A DNA stretch of 55,703 nt from FEN-33 sp963768775 (lineage in GTDB: Archaea > Thermoplasmatota > Thermoplasmata > Methanomassiliicoccales > UBA472), in assembly GCA_963768775.1 (NCBI GenBank), contig CAVYIY010000003.1:1-55703 (forward strand), in the 5' to 3' direction. Under the pieces are notes generated by a model. That model saw only the letters and a program-made list of their open reading frames with translations. It was not told where the DNA came from and did not search any database. Position 1 is the first letter of the stretch; each line of letters begins with the position of its first letter. Position numbers and translations under genes: made by a program. Positions 8,853 through 18,336 of the stretch are shown here, in pieces.

Positions 8853-8994
8853 TATGACAATACGTATGCCTTCGTCAAATATCAAAATAGTGAAGCACTC
8901 GCTAAAAGCCCATAAATCAATGAAAGATACAGAATTGGACTCATGGTGCCCAGGCTATTATGGAAATACCTTAGGAAAATACCAATCTGACAAT

Positions 8995-9041
8995 CTATTT
9001 ATACCAACACTACAATACTAATCGACGTCCGACAGACGTCG
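8995..9041 (+). promoter_or_regulatory. smc promoter with inverted repeat at the transcript 5' end
   Basis: TTTATA at 8998-9003 is a good TATA box for the smc operon and predicts initiation near 9025. A perfect 7-base inverted repeat (CGACGTC, 5-base spacer, GACGTCG; 9023-9041) lies exactly there. It could be an operator overlapping the start site or a hairpin capping a leader of roughly 100 bases. A GGGAGG-type ribosome-binding site (AACGGGAGGAAAG) precedes the smc ATG. Confidence 0.5.
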
Positions 9042-9125
9042 GACTAGAGGGATGGGATTGCAAACAGTTGGTCTGCTCTACGATGAGCGACCGCTTCACT
9101 TTGCCCTCCAAACGGGAGGAAAGCT

Positions 9126-12100
9126 ATGTATCTGAAACAGCTGGAGCTCGAGAATTTCAAATCGTTCGGAAAGAAGTTGACCATACCGTTCCTGGAAGGG
9201 TTCACCTCGGTTACTGGCCCCAACGGTTCTGGAAAGAGCAACATCTCCGACGCTATCCTGTTCGTCCTCGGGCCGAAGAGCTCCAAGGCCTTGAGAGCGG
9301 CGAAGCTGACCGACTTGATATTCAACGGGGGCGAGTCCAAGAAAGCCTCCGACTATTGCAAGGTATCCCTCTTCTTCGATAATGCCGATCGCACCATCCC
9401 CATCGATTCCGAGGTGGTCAAGCTCACCAGGCATGTGAAGCTCTCGGAGACTACCGACGGCTATAACTCATACTTCTACGTGAACGACCGCAAATCGTCG
9501 CTCACCGAATTCGATTCATTGCTAGCCAATTCGCGCATCTCCGCCGAGGGCTACAACCTGGTGCAGCAGGGGGACGTGACACGCATCGTGGGGATGTCCA
9601 CCGTGGACCGCCGGAAAATTCTGGACGACATCTCGGGCATCAGCAAGTACGACGAGGAGATCATCAAGGCGCTGGACGAGCGCAAGAAGGCGGAGGAGAA
9701 CATCGACCGCATCGCCATCATTCTGGCCGAGATCGAGAAGCAGATCAAGCAGCTGGAAGAGGAGCGCACCGCCGCGCTCAAGTTCATTGACGCGCGGGAC
9801 AAGCTGCAGATGGCCAAGCTGCAGATTGCCCACAAGCGTCGAGAATCTACTGGCACCGAGATCGAATCGATCCGGAAGCAGTCGGCCGACTATCTCCAGG
9901 AGATCGAGGGGCTGAAGCTGAAGAAGATCGAGCTGCTGCGCAAGATCGAGGAGGCGGGCGTCCGCGTCGCCTCGCTGGAAAAGGACCTAGAGACGCGCGG
10001 GGGCTCCGAGGCGAAGGACCTCAAGGAGAAGATGGACGCGGTCAAGATCGACCTGGCCAGGACGCAGGAGCAGGGCAAGCGCGCCCAGGCCGACGTGGAG
10101 GAGCTGGAATCGCTGCTCAAGGAGAAGCTGGCCGAGCGCGATTCGGTGAGCAGGGAGCTGTCTCAGCTAGAAGCGAAGGTCACGGCGTCGGAGCAGGGCT
10201 ATCTGGAGCAACTGCGCGCCTTGGACCAGAAGAAGGCGGAGCTGGAGCAGGTGCAGGGGAAGGTGGCATCCTCCGATGAGGAGCTTGGCACCTTGGACAA
10301 GAACGTCGCCGCCCTGGACGAGAAGGTGCAGAAGCTGGAGGACGAGAAGCGCGAGCTGCTGCTGGAGAAGGACCGGCAGGAGGAGAAGCGCGACCGGTTG
10401 AAGGTCGAACTCGCCAACCTCGAGGAAGGCAAGAAGACTTTGGAGTTCGAGATGTCCGACTCGGAGTTCAACATCCGCAACCTCCGTTCCTCAGACAAGA
10501 GCTCGTCTGGCGAAATGAAGTCCATGCAGGACGAGCTGTTCCAGAAGAAGAACCTGGAGGTGAAGCTCACCCGCCAGGCCGACGAGCTGGAGCAGGTGAT
10601 TCGGAGTCTCACCAGGGATTACAATCAACTGAAGGCGGAGCAGGAGGCGGCCGAGAACGTCGCCAAGGGATACAACCGCGCCGTCCGCTCGCTGCTCGAG
10701 GCCCGCGACCGCCGCGAGATAAAAGGGATACACGGCACCATCGCCGAGCTGGCAGAGGTGGAGAAGCAATACGAGGTCGCTTTGAACGTCGCTGCCGGGA
10801 ACAGGATGCAATCCATCGTGGTGGACGACGACGAGGTTGCCGCCAGCGCCATCCAGTTACTCAAGCGTAACAATTTGGGCCGCGCCACTTTCCTGCCGCT
10901 CAACAAGATGCTCGACGGCAAGCCGCGGGGCAAGGCGATACTGGCGGAGAAGGAGGCGGCCGGCTTCGCCATCGATCTGATAAGATTCAACGAGAAGTAT
11001 CGCGCGGCGTTCTGGTACGTATTTGGCGATACCGTCGTGGTAGATTCATTGGACAAAGCCCGTCGCCTGATGGGCGGCGTGCGGCTCGTGACCGTCAGCG
11101 GGGAGCTCATCGAATCCTCCGGCGCCATGGTCGGCGGGACGGTGGAGCAGAGCAATTTGAAGTTCGGATCGGGCAAGGGGCGCCTAGACGAGGTGGCCGA
11201 GGAGCTGCGCAAGAGCACCGAGCACGCTGAGAAGGTGAACGAGGAGCTGCGCAAGGTCCGCGCGGACCTGCTGCAGGTCGAGGCGGCCATCCGGGCGGCG
11301 AGCTCGACCGGCGGAGCGAACAACGTCAAGCTGGACGCGTTGGAGTCTAGGAAGAAGGAATTGAAAGGCCGACTGCTCCAGGCGGACGAGGAGATCCGCA
11401 AGTACTCCGCGGAGCTGAGCGAGGCGGAGCGGGGCGTCGCCGAGGCGGCCGACGAGCTGCATGTTACCGAGGAATCGCTGCAGAAGATGAAGGGCGAGAG
11501 GGATGCTGGCAGGAAGCGCATCACCGACATCGCCCCGAAGGAGCTATCGCTGAGGCTGAGAACGCTGCAGGGCCAGATCGCCGACCTGACCGGCAAGGTC
11601 GCCGAGCTCAAATCGGCCAAGGATACCGCCGAGACGCAGATCGGGCTGGTCAAGCAACGGCATCAGGAGTTCCTCGACCTGGACGGCGAGGGAAAGGGGA
11701 AGCTCGTCAAGCTGCGTAAGGACGCGAAGGCCGCAGCGGAGAAGGAGACGAAGCTGACCATCGAACTGAACGGCCTGAAGAAGATCGAGGAGTCGATGGG
11801 CAACGAGCTGAAGGGCCTGAGGGACAGGCGCGACGCCGCCTTCCGGGAGAAGACCAAGCTGGAAGGTGACCGGGACAAGGTGCAGGGACGCATCGAGACC
11901 TCGGACGACATCAACATCGGCATGCAGACGAAGCAGAAGGCGGCGGAGGACCGGCTCAGGGAGCTGGAGAACGAGATCGCCACCTACAAGATGCAGGTCA
12001 TGCTGCCGCTGCCGAACCTGGAGGAGCTGAAGGACGTCATCTCCCGATGCGAGGCGCTGCTGGGGAACATGGGCAACGTGAACCTGCGGGCCATCGAGGA

Positions 12101-12725
12101 TTACGATGAGAAGAAGAAGCGGCACACCGAGCTCAGGGAGGAGACCAAGCGCCTGGACGAGCAGCGCCGCGACCTGATCAAGCTCATGGACGAGCTGAAC
12201 GAAAAGAAGAAGATCGCTTTGGGGAAGGTATTCATCGGCATCAACGAGAACTTCCAGAGGACCTACGCGGAGCTCTCCGGCGGTGGAGAGGCGGAGCTGG
12301 TGCTGGAGAACCCCGAGTCGCCGTTCGAGGCCGGCCTGATGATGAAGGTGAAGCCCCGCTTGGGCAAGGTGCTCAGGCTGGATGCGCTCAGCGGCGGGGA
12401 GAAGTCCCTGGCGGCGCTGGCGTTCATCTTCGCCATCCAGCAGTACCAGCCGTCGCCGTTCTACCTCCTGGACGAGGTGGACATGTTCCTGGACGCGGTC
12501 AACGCGGACATGGTGGCGCAGCGGGTGCAGCGCGCCTCGAAGACCGCGCAGTTCGTGATGATCTCCCTGAGGAAGGTGACGCTGAGCAAGGCCGACCACG
12601 TGGTCGGCGTCACCAAGGGCGAGGGCGGGATATCTCGCGTCATCATGAAGCCGAACATCGGGGACATCAAGGACCTGCAGGAAGAGCTGCAGATCCCTGA
12701 AGAGAAGGCGGAGGGAGCGGCATGA
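9126..12725 (+). CDS. smc: Chromosome segregation protein SMC
   Basis: Condensin ATPase that organises and segregates the chromosome with ScpA and ScpB. The 1199 residues show the full SMC design: N-terminal Walker A GPNGSGKS (31-38) after LENFKSFG, a long coiled coil, a hinge around residues 530-650 (KGIHGTIAELAEV... IVVDDDEVAASAI), a second coiled coil, then the signature LSGGEKS and Walker B YLLDEVDMFLD near the C-terminus. The length matches archaeal SMCs. The stop overlaps the scpA start by 4 bases (ATGA). Strong G/C third-position usage begins here, in contrast to the preceding island. Confidence 0.97.
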   Translation: MYLKQLELENFKSFGKKLTIPFLEGFTSVTGPNGSGKSNISDAILFVLGPKSSKALRAAKLTDLIFNGGESKKASDYCKVSLFFDNADRTIPIDSEVVKLTRHVKLSETTDGYNSYFYVNDRKSSLTEFDSLLANSRISAEGYNLVQQGDVTRIVGMSTVDRRKILDDISGISKYDEEIIKALDERKKAEENIDRIAIILAEIEKQIKQLEEERTAALKFIDARDKLQMAKLQIAHKRRESTGTEIESIRKQSADYLQEIEGLKLKKIELLRKIEEAGVRVASLEKDLETRGGSEAKDLKEKMDAVKIDLARTQEQGKRAQADVEELESLLKEKLAERDSVSRELSQLEAKVTASEQGYLEQLRALDQKKAELEQVQGKVASSDEELGTLDKNVAALDEKVQKLEDEKRELLLEKDRQEEKRDRLKVELANLEEGKKTLEFEMSDSEFNIRNLRSSDKSSSGEMKSMQDELFQKKNLEVKLTRQADELEQVIRSLTRDYNQLKAEQEAAENVAKGYNRAVRSLLEARDRREIKGIHGTIAELAEVEKQYEVALNVAAGNRMQSIVVDDDEVAASAIQLLKRNNLGRATFLPLNKMLDGKPRGKAILAEKEAAGFAIDLIRFNEKYRAAFWYVFGDTVVVDSLDKARRLMGGVRLVTVSGELIESSGAMVGGTVEQSNLKFGSGKGRLDEVAEELRKSTEHAEKVNEELRKVRADLLQVEAAIRAASSTGGANNVKLDALESRKKELKGRLLQADEEIRKYSAELSEAERGVAEAADELHVTEESLQKMKGERDAGRKRITDIAPKELSLRLRTLQGQIADLTGKVAELKSAKDTAETQIGLVKQRHQEFLDLDGEGKGKLVKLRKDAKAAAEKETKLTIELNGLKKIEESMGNELKGLRDRRDAAFREKTKLEGDRDKVQGRIETSDDINIGMQTKQKAAEDRLRELENEIATYKMQVMLPLPNLEELKDVISRCEALLGNMGNVNLRAIEDYDEKKKRHTELREETKRLDEQRRDLIKLMDELNEKKKIALGKVFIGINENFQRTYAELSGGGEAELVLENPESPFEAGLMMKVKPRLGKVLRLDALSGGEKSLAALAFIFAIQQYQPSPFYLLDEVDMFLDAVNADMVAQRVQRASKTAQFVMISLRKVTLSKADHVVGVTKGEGGISRVIMKPNIGDIKDLQEELQIPEEKAEGAA

Positions 12726-13624
12726 GCTCGTCCAGCCTGGAAGGCGTCCTCGGGCATCTGATGTTCCACAAGGCGCTGATCGATGAGAGCGACCGGCATC
12801 AAAAGCTGGATCGCTATCTCTCCCTCGCTCAAGCGTACGAGCATGGAGAGCAGGCGGCACCGCGGGACCCGGTGGACAAGGCGCTGCAGATGGTATTCGA
12901 CTTGGTGCTGAGCAATAACTACGACCCGTGGGACATCGACCTGATATCGTTCACGGACCTCTACCTGAAGAAGATGCAGCAGTCCGAGGTCAACTTCATC
13001 GTCGCCGGCAAGCTGGTCTTCATGGCCTGGAGCATCCTGAAGCTGCAGAGCGAGGAGGTGCTCGCGGCGAACGACGAAAAGCAGCAGCTGTTCTGCTCCG
13101 ATTGGGACTTCGACGCGATCGAGGAGATGTACGGGGCGGACGACGTCCCCTGCTTCGCGGCGGACGTTCCAGAGCAGATCGACCTCTGCGAGGCGGTGCG
13201 CCACCAGTCCCAGAGGCCGGTGTCCCTGGTCGAGCTGCTGGACGCCTTCGAGGAGGCCCGGGCGGACGCCGAGCTGGCCGAAGCGAGGGCGAGAATGCGC
13301 GAGCAGCTCAAGAATTCCGATCAGAAGTACGATCCCAGGAATCACTCCGAAGATCTGGAGAAGGACGTGGAGATGGTCTGGTCCCGCATCATGAAATGCG
13401 GCAACGGCCCGATCGTCATCGACGACATCTTCTCCGGCGGGAAGGAGGATCGAGTGACGGTGTTCATCTCATTGCTCTTCCTGGCCCGGAACGGAAAGAT
13501 CGCGCTCTGGCAGGACGACCTACCCTACGGGCAGATATTCATGGAGATCAAGATCCCCTGGGACATCGGCACCTTGGAGGACGCGAGGGCGGCGGCGGAA
13601 GCGAAGCAGGCCCCGGTGATGTGA
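12722..13624 (+). CDS. scpA: Segregation and condensation protein A (kleisin)
   Basis: Kleisin subunit that bridges the two SMC heads. The 300 residues contain the ScpA N-terminal core (DLVLSNNYDPWDIDLISFTDLYLKKM, then FIVAGKLVFMAWSILKLQSEEVL) and a C-terminal winged-helix (DDIFSGGKEDRVTVFISLLFLARNGKIALWQ) that binds the SMC head. An acidic, variable middle part separates them. Position between smc and scpB with 4-base and 1-base junctions supports one operon. Confidence 0.93.
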   Translation: MSSSSLEGVLGHLMFHKALIDESDRHQKLDRYLSLAQAYEHGEQAAPRDPVDKALQMVFDLVLSNNYDPWDIDLISFTDLYLKKMQQSEVNFIVAGKLVFMAWSILKLQSEEVLAANDEKQQLFCSDWDFDAIEEMYGADDVPCFAADVPEQIDLCEAVRHQSQRPVSLVELLDAFEEARADAELAEARARMREQLKNSDQKYDPRNHSEDLEKDVEMVWSRIMKCGNGPIVIDDIFSGGKEDRVTVFISLLFLARNGKIALWQDDLPYGQIFMEIKIPWDIGTLEDARAAAEAKQAPVM

Positions 13625-13625
13625 T

Positions 13626-14129
13626 TTGGACGAGCCGTTGCGCGCCGTGGAGTCGGTGCTGTTCGCTTCTTCCAGACCGCTAAGGATGGCGGAGATCGAG
13701 AGCGCCACCCAGCTCTCCCCTGATATCATCCGCAGGGCAATCGTCCGTCTGAAGAAGCAGTACGACGAGATCGGCTCTTCGGTCGAGGTGGTGAAGATCG
13801 GGGTGCGGTACAGCATGCAGTTGCGCAAGCAGTTCTCAATGTTCGGCATGCCGTTCGCGGAGGTCGAGCTTCCGAAGGATGCGCTCAAGACCGCCGCTTT
13901 CATCGCTTACAACCAGCCAGTGCTGCAATCCGAATTGGCGAAGTCCCTCGGTTCGGAGGTGTACGAGCACATCAAGATACTGCGCTCGGCGAACCTGATC
14001 ACCGCTAAGCGTTCCGCGCATACTTTCATGCTCACCACCAGCAAGCATTTCGCCGAGTACTTCGGCATCGCCTCCGCGAAGAAGGAGGATATCAAGAAGT
14101 GGATGGAGGAGCAGACGAAGAAGCAGTGA
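13626..14129 (+). CDS. scpB: Segregation and condensation protein B
   Basis: Winged-helix partner (KITE family) of the SMC-ScpA complex, 167 residues. The start is TTG at 13626, the only workable codon after the scpA stop, with GGTGAT a few bases upstream as ribosome-binding site. The sequence opens with the ScpB pattern PLRAVESVLFASSRPLRMAEI and carries the second winged-helix segment ALKTAAFIAYNQPVLQSELAKSLG. The C-terminus is Lys-rich. The stop is followed by about 130 non-coding bases that hold the promoter of the Sm-like gene. Confidence 0.9.
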   Translation: MDEPLRAVESVLFASSRPLRMAEIESATQLSPDIIRRAIVRLKKQYDEIGSSVEVVKIGVRYSMQLRKQFSMFGMPFAEVELPKDALKTAAFIAYNQPVLQSELAKSLGSEVYEHIKILRSANLITAKRSAHTFMLTTSKHFAEYFGIASAKKEDIKKWMEEQTKKQ

Positions 14130-14216
14130 TCCCGTTGCTTTTCTTCGCCCGTCCCTCTGCCCCGATCTTGCGGCCGACGTTGACTGGTTACTCGATTGAC
14201 GCGGTGTTGGGAAAGG

Positions 14217-14223
14217 TTTAAAC
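14217..14223 (+). promoter_or_regulatory. TATA box of the Sm-like gene
   Basis: TTTAAAC lies about 38 bases above the ATG at 14258 and predicts a start near 14245. The short leader carries a GGAGATG element about 10 bases before the start codon. Confidence 0.45.
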
Positions 14224-14257
14224 ACCCCAGCCAATATTTGGAGATGAGTGATATCGG

Positions 14258-14473
14258 ATGGTCATGCCTCTTGCGCTGCTCGAGAAATCGATGAATAAGA
14301 AGATCTCGTTATTGCTCAAGGACAACCGCGTCCTTGAGGGAAAGCTTACTGGATACGATGAGTACATGAACATGGTGCTCGAGGAGACCGAAGAGAGGAC
14401 CGCGGAGCAGACCAGGCGCATGGGCGTCGTGATCCTTCGGGGCAACAACGTGGTGAGCATTTCACCGCTCTGA
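14258..14473 (+). CDS. Sm-like archaeal RNA-binding protein
   Basis: LSm protein of 71 residues that forms a ring binding U-rich RNA. The Sm1 motif is visible as KKISLLLKDNRVLEGKLTGYDEYMNMVLEE and the Sm2 motif as VVILRGNNVVSISP, with the RG pair conserved. A second in-frame ATG at 14264 is an alternative start. It is followed by 55 bases and then a sugar-nucleotidyltransferase gene on the same strand, rather than the L37e gene often found after archaeal lsm. Confidence 0.92.
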   Translation: MVMPLALLEKSMNKKISLLLKDNRVLEGKLTGYDEYMNMVLEETEERTAEQTRRMGVVILRGNNVVSISPL

Positions 14474-14528
14474 GAGATCCGCGCTGACGGCGCTGGTTAA
14501 GAAGCAGGTAACCAAAAGAAGTCTGATC

Positions 14529-15485
14529 ATGAAGGCCGTCATCCTCGCTGGTGGTCTAGGAACCCGCCTGAGACCTCTGACATATTCTATTCCAAAGCCA
14601 TTGGTACCCCTGGCAGGCAAGCCCCTGGTCAGGCGCATAATCGACGGATTGCCGTCGAGCGTTGACACCGTCATTCTGGCCGTGAGCTACATGAAGGAGG
14701 CGCTGGAGGACTACTTCCGGGTCGAGCCCTGCGGTCGCAAGGTCATCCTCGTCAACGAGTCAACGCCGATGGGGACCGGGGGGGCGGTGAAGAACGTGGC
14801 TCAGTACATCGATGACACTTTCATTGCTGTAAACGGGGATTGCGTCTCCTCCCTGGACATCAAGGGGATGGTCCGGGCGCACCGCGAGAACGGGGGCCTG
14901 GGAACGCTCGCGCTCTGGCAGGTGGAGGACCCGACCGCGTTCGGCGTGGTGAGCCTGGAGCGTAACATGCGCATCACCGACTTCCAGGAGAAGCCCTCGC
15001 TGGCCGAGGCGAAGTCCAACCTGATCAATGCCGGCGTGTACGTATTCGAGCCGGAGATACTGGACTACATCGGCAAAGGCCCGGTCTCCATTGAAAGGGA
15101 GGTGTTCCCCCGCGTCCTCGAATATGGCCTTTTCGGCTATCGCTTCGAAGGGTTCTGGGTGGACTGCGGGACGCTGAAGAACACACTAATTGCGCAAAGG
15201 GCGATGCTGGACAAGGAGAACCCGCCCGCTCCGATCGGCCTCGATTGCGCCCTCGCCCCACCGAATCTCATCCAATCCAAGGACCTGAAGGGATGCCGCA
15301 TCGGTCCTAACGTCTGCGTCGAGCCTGAGGTGAGAATTAGGGAGGGAACGCATGTGGACAACGCCCTGATTATGAAAGGCGCCCACCTCGGGAGCAACTG
15401 CAGTGTCTCTGGCTCGATAATTGGGCCGGGGTTCAAGGTGAATGACGGCGAAGCGGTGGTTGATACCATCCTTGCGAACCGCTGA
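14529..15485 (+). CDS. Sugar-1-phosphate nucleotidyltransferase (GDP-mannose/glucose-1-P type)
   Basis: Builds an NDP-sugar from NTP and a sugar-1-phosphate. The 318 residues start with the signature MKAVILAGGLGTRLRPLTYSIPKPLVPLAGKP, then MGTGGAVKN and the metal-binding VNGDCVSS, and the substrate motif FQEKPS. The last 70 residues turn into hexapeptide-type repeats (IGPNVCVEPEVRIREGTHV... GAHLGSNCSV), as in archaeal mannose-1-phosphate guanylyltransferase-like proteins. Nucleotide and sugar cannot be fixed by reading. It starts 55 bases after lsm and could share its promoter. Confidence 0.85.
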   Translation: MKAVILAGGLGTRLRPLTYSIPKPLVPLAGKPLVRRIIDGLPSSVDTVILAVSYMKEALEDYFRVEPCGRKVILVNESTPMGTGGAVKNVAQYIDDTFIAVNGDCVSSLDIKGMVRAHRENGGLGTLALWQVEDPTAFGVVSLERNMRITDFQEKPSLAEAKSNLINAGVYVFEPEILDYIGKGPVSIEREVFPRVLEYGLFGYRFEGFWVDCGTLKNTLIAQRAMLDKENPPAPIGLDCALAPPNLIQSKDLKGCRIGPNVCVEPEVRIREGTHVDNALIMKGAHLGSNCSVSGSIIGPGFKVNDGEAVVDTILANR

Positions 15486-15576
15486 TCCGGTCCACTGCCC
15501 ATATTTAACACGCGTCCAGATGGAATAGTATTTACATCAATATCCGATTCCTCCATTCGGAGCTTCAGGCGTTTGA

Positions 15577-17241
15577 ATGGCTCGGTTAGAAAGGGTCCTG
15601 GAATTCATCAGCCGTAGGAGCATCCGCAAAGGATGGCTAGCCCTGGTCATCTTGTTCTTCCTGAGCTTCGTTATCATCCCCACCATCTTCGTTCTGACCT
15701 ATGCATTCACGAATTGGAATGCCATCAATTCAGTGGTGCTGAACGACCCGGTAAAGATGACGATGATAACCAACGCCATCGTCAACTCCTTCGAGATCGC
15801 CGGCTTCGTCACTCTCATCGATTTCCTCGCTGGGCTCCCAATGGCCTGGATCATGGTCAGGAAGAAGTTCCGAGGCAAGCAGCTGGTCGATACGCTCATC
15901 GATATGCCATTGGTAGTTCCAACGGCCGCCCTAGGTTTCTCCGCCGCACTGTTTTGGGGGATCACGCCTGGAGACATCGTCAACCCGCTGGGATTGGGGG
16001 TGGTGAGCTCCCCGATGCTATTGCTGATCCTGCTCCATATCGTATTCTCCTATCCTTACATGGTACGATCGCTCTCTGCTATCCTGGAGCAGATCGATCA
16101 GAACTATGAGACCGCTGGACGCACCCTGGGCGCTTCGCCCCTGACTGCGGCGCGGACCATTACCCTCCCCCTTTTCCGGGCCGGGTTGGTAACCGGCATC
16201 ATTCTCTGCTTGGCTCGGAGCCTGAGTGAGACTGGCGGCACGGTGATTGCACTCGCCACATTGTCAGGAAGCGGCGGCTACAATACCGGGCCAACACTCA
16301 TCGATGGCTGGAAGGCCATAGCCCAGACCACCGATCCGAACTACAATGCGGCGCTGGCGTTCGTTAGCATCCTCCTGATTATCATAGCCTTGGTGCTCAT
16401 GGTCGCCATCCGGCTGGTGGTGAAGAGGGTCCACCTGCCGATGGGAAAGGTCTGGCCTCGACCGGAGAAGTTGCTCTCTCGCGGCTTCTTCCCCAAGCTC
16501 AAGGACTCCTCTACCATGCTGTTCCTGGCTGTAATTGTGCTTCTGCCCTCCTTCTTCATTTTCACCTGCGTCTTCGTCTTCAGCCCCACCAGCAGCGGAA
16601 ATTGGGGCGGGTTCGGGGATGCCATTATCTATTCCTTCATCGTGGCTGGCGTCGTCACCTGCGTCGACCTAGTACTAGGTATCCCCTTGGCTTTGTACAT
16701 TGCCCGAGGAAGGTCGAAGCGCATTCCCGAGGTGATCGACACGCTGGTCAACATCCCGCTGATCGTCCCCACCGCGGCGCTGGGCTATTCGCTAAGTCTT
16801 TTCTGGGTCGGGGGGAACGCGGTCAGCTCGGACGTTGGCATGCTGCTCGTGATCCTGGCGCACATTGCATTCACCTATCCTTTGGTGGTGAGGAACGTCA
16901 CCGGCGCGGTGGAGGAGGTCGACCCGGCCTTCGAGGAGACGGCGCGCACCCTGGGCGCAAAGCCGATCCAGGCATTCCGCAGGGTGCTCCTTCCCATGAT
17001 CAAGTCGTCCATCCTTGCTGGAGCGATCATGGCCTTCACCCGCAGCCTGGGGGAGACCGGTGCCACCAGGGCCGTTGTCTCGAACGCCAACACCGCCCCC
17101 AATTTCATCGTCACCTTGATCACCAAGGCGCCCAAGGATTTCTACAGCGCCGCCCTGGCTTGCATCATCCTGATCGCGATCTCCTACGTATTGATGCTCG
17201 GATTGCGCTATTTCACTCGGCAAAGGAAGGGGGTGAGGTGA
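15577..17241 (+). CDS. ABC transporter permease, tandem two-domain fusion (FbpB/ThiP-like)
   Basis: Membrane part of an import-type ABC transporter, 554 residues, made of two homologous six-helix permease domains. Each carries an EAA loop that contacts the ATPase: one in DQNYETAGRTLGASPLTAARTITLP (about residue 185), the other in DPAFEETARTLGAKPIQAFRRVLLP (about 460). The repeat DMPLVVPTAALGFSAALFWG / NIPLIVPTAALGYSLSLFWV shows the duplication clearly. This double-length design occurs in iron and thiamine importers. Two ATPase genes follow with overlapping starts; no substrate-binding protein is seen nearby, so the substrate is unknown. Confidence 0.87.
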   Translation: MARLERVLEFISRRSIRKGWLALVILFFLSFVIIPTIFVLTYAFTNWNAINSVVLNDPVKMTMITNAIVNSFEIAGFVTLIDFLAGLPMAWIMVRKKFRGKQLVDTLIDMPLVVPTAALGFSAALFWGITPGDIVNPLGLGVVSSPMLLLILLHIVFSYPYMVRSLSAILEQIDQNYETAGRTLGASPLTAARTITLPLFRAGLVTGIILCLARSLSETGGTVIALATLSGSGGYNTGPTLIDGWKAIAQTTDPNYNAALAFVSILLIIIALVLMVAIRLVVKRVHLPMGKVWPRPEKLLSRGFFPKLKDSSTMLFLAVIVLLPSFFIFTCVFVFSPTSSGNWGGFGDAIIYSFIVAGVVTCVDLVLGIPLALYIARGRSKRIPEVIDTLVNIPLIVPTAALGYSLSLFWVGGNAVSSDVGMLLVILAHIAFTYPLVVRNVTGAVEEVDPAFEETARTLGAKPIQAFRRVLLPMIKSSILAGAIMAFTRSLGETGATRAVVSNANTAPNFIVTLITKAPKDFYSAALACIILIAISYVLMLGLRYFTRQRKGVR

Positions 17242-18336
17242 ACGCCCTCGATCCGCTTTGAGAAGGTCGAAAAACGCTATGACGACATACGAGCCGCAGA
17301 CGATCTTAACCTGGAGGTTCGGGACGGGGAATACCTCTGCCTGCTCGGTCCGACCGGGGCGGGCAAGACCACCGCGCTGAGGATCGCCTGCGGTCTGACG
17401 GACCCCGACTCCGGCAAGGTGTTCATTGGCGGGAAGGATGTCACCGACCTCGAGCCAGAGCGCCGGGGGACGGGCCTGCTATCTCAGACCTATTCACTGT
17501 TCCCTCAGCTCACCGTGGCAGAGAACATCCTCTTCGGCCCGAACATCCGCGACCTGCCGGAGGAGGAGCGCACTCGGACGCTGTCGAACATGCTGGACCT
17601 GGTCCGCCTGACCAAGCGTCCGGATGCGTTCCCGAGCGAGCTGAGCGGCGGGATGTCAGCAACGCACCGCCTTGGCCAGGGCGCTGGCCTCGGGTGCCGA
17701 GGTCCTGCTGTTCGACGAGCCGCTAAGAGCGCTGGACGCAAGGCTGCGCATCAGCCTGCGCCACGAGCTCCGGTCCCTGGCCAAGTCGCTGAGGATCACC
17801 GTCATCCACGTGACCCACGACCAGGACGAGGCGATGGTCATGGCCGACCGCATCGCCGTGATTCGCAACGGCCATATCCTGCAGGTGGGCGACGCCGGCC
17901 GAGGTCTTCGACAATCCGATCTCGCCCTTCGTGGCCAACTTCGTGGGCCAATCCAACTTCGTAACGGGCAAGGTAGAGGAGACGGGCGAGAGAACGACGG
18001 TGCGGACCGAGAGCGGGAGGACGGTGTTCGCCCGCCCGTGCGCCATGGCCGTGGGGGAGGAGGTCGTGGTTGGCGTCAAGATCGGCAACACCGACATCGC
18101 CAGGGAGGGCGATTCATTCTTCGAAGGGATCATCGAGCGGATGCTGTTCGAGGGAAGGAACCTGCACGTCGACGTGCTGGTCGAAGGGATCGGCCCACTT
18201 CTCGGCCAAGGTCCCCAGCTGGCGCCTGGGCAAGCTGACGTCAGGGGACAAGGTCATGATCAAATGGAGCGCTGAGAAGGCCTCGGTGTTCCCGATGCCC
18301 GAGAAGGGCCTCAGAGAGGAACTGAAGGTGGAATGA
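17238..18336 (+). CDS. ABC transporter ATPase 1 with TOBE-like tail, broken by indels
   Basis: Import-type ABC ATPase of the FbpC/PotA/MalK class, about 365 residues when frames are joined. The GTG start at 17238 overlaps the permease stop. Walker A is GPTGAGKTT, the Q-loop region LLSQTYSLFPQL, the signature ELSGGM(SQRTALARAL), Walker B LLFDEP and the switch VIHVTHDQDEAM; a TOBE-like tail follows. Frame breaks are needed near 17248 (extra C), 17657 (extra A in the signature), 17894 (extra G) and about 18190. Each is repaired by removing one base, which restores family motifs, so sequence error is the likeliest cause. Confidence 0.75.

Noticed and set aside
9052..9135. 27-codon open frame upstream of and overlapping the smc start, a possible leader peptide
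   Set aside because: No ribosome-binding site at a proper distance, no amino-acid bias suggesting attenuation, and it could arise by chance in the leader.
9522..13345. Long antisense open frames across smc and scpA, up to 438 codons
   Set aside because: They mirror G/C-rich codons of clearly conserved genes, have odd composition (Leu/Arg/His/Ser-rich) and show no family motifs.
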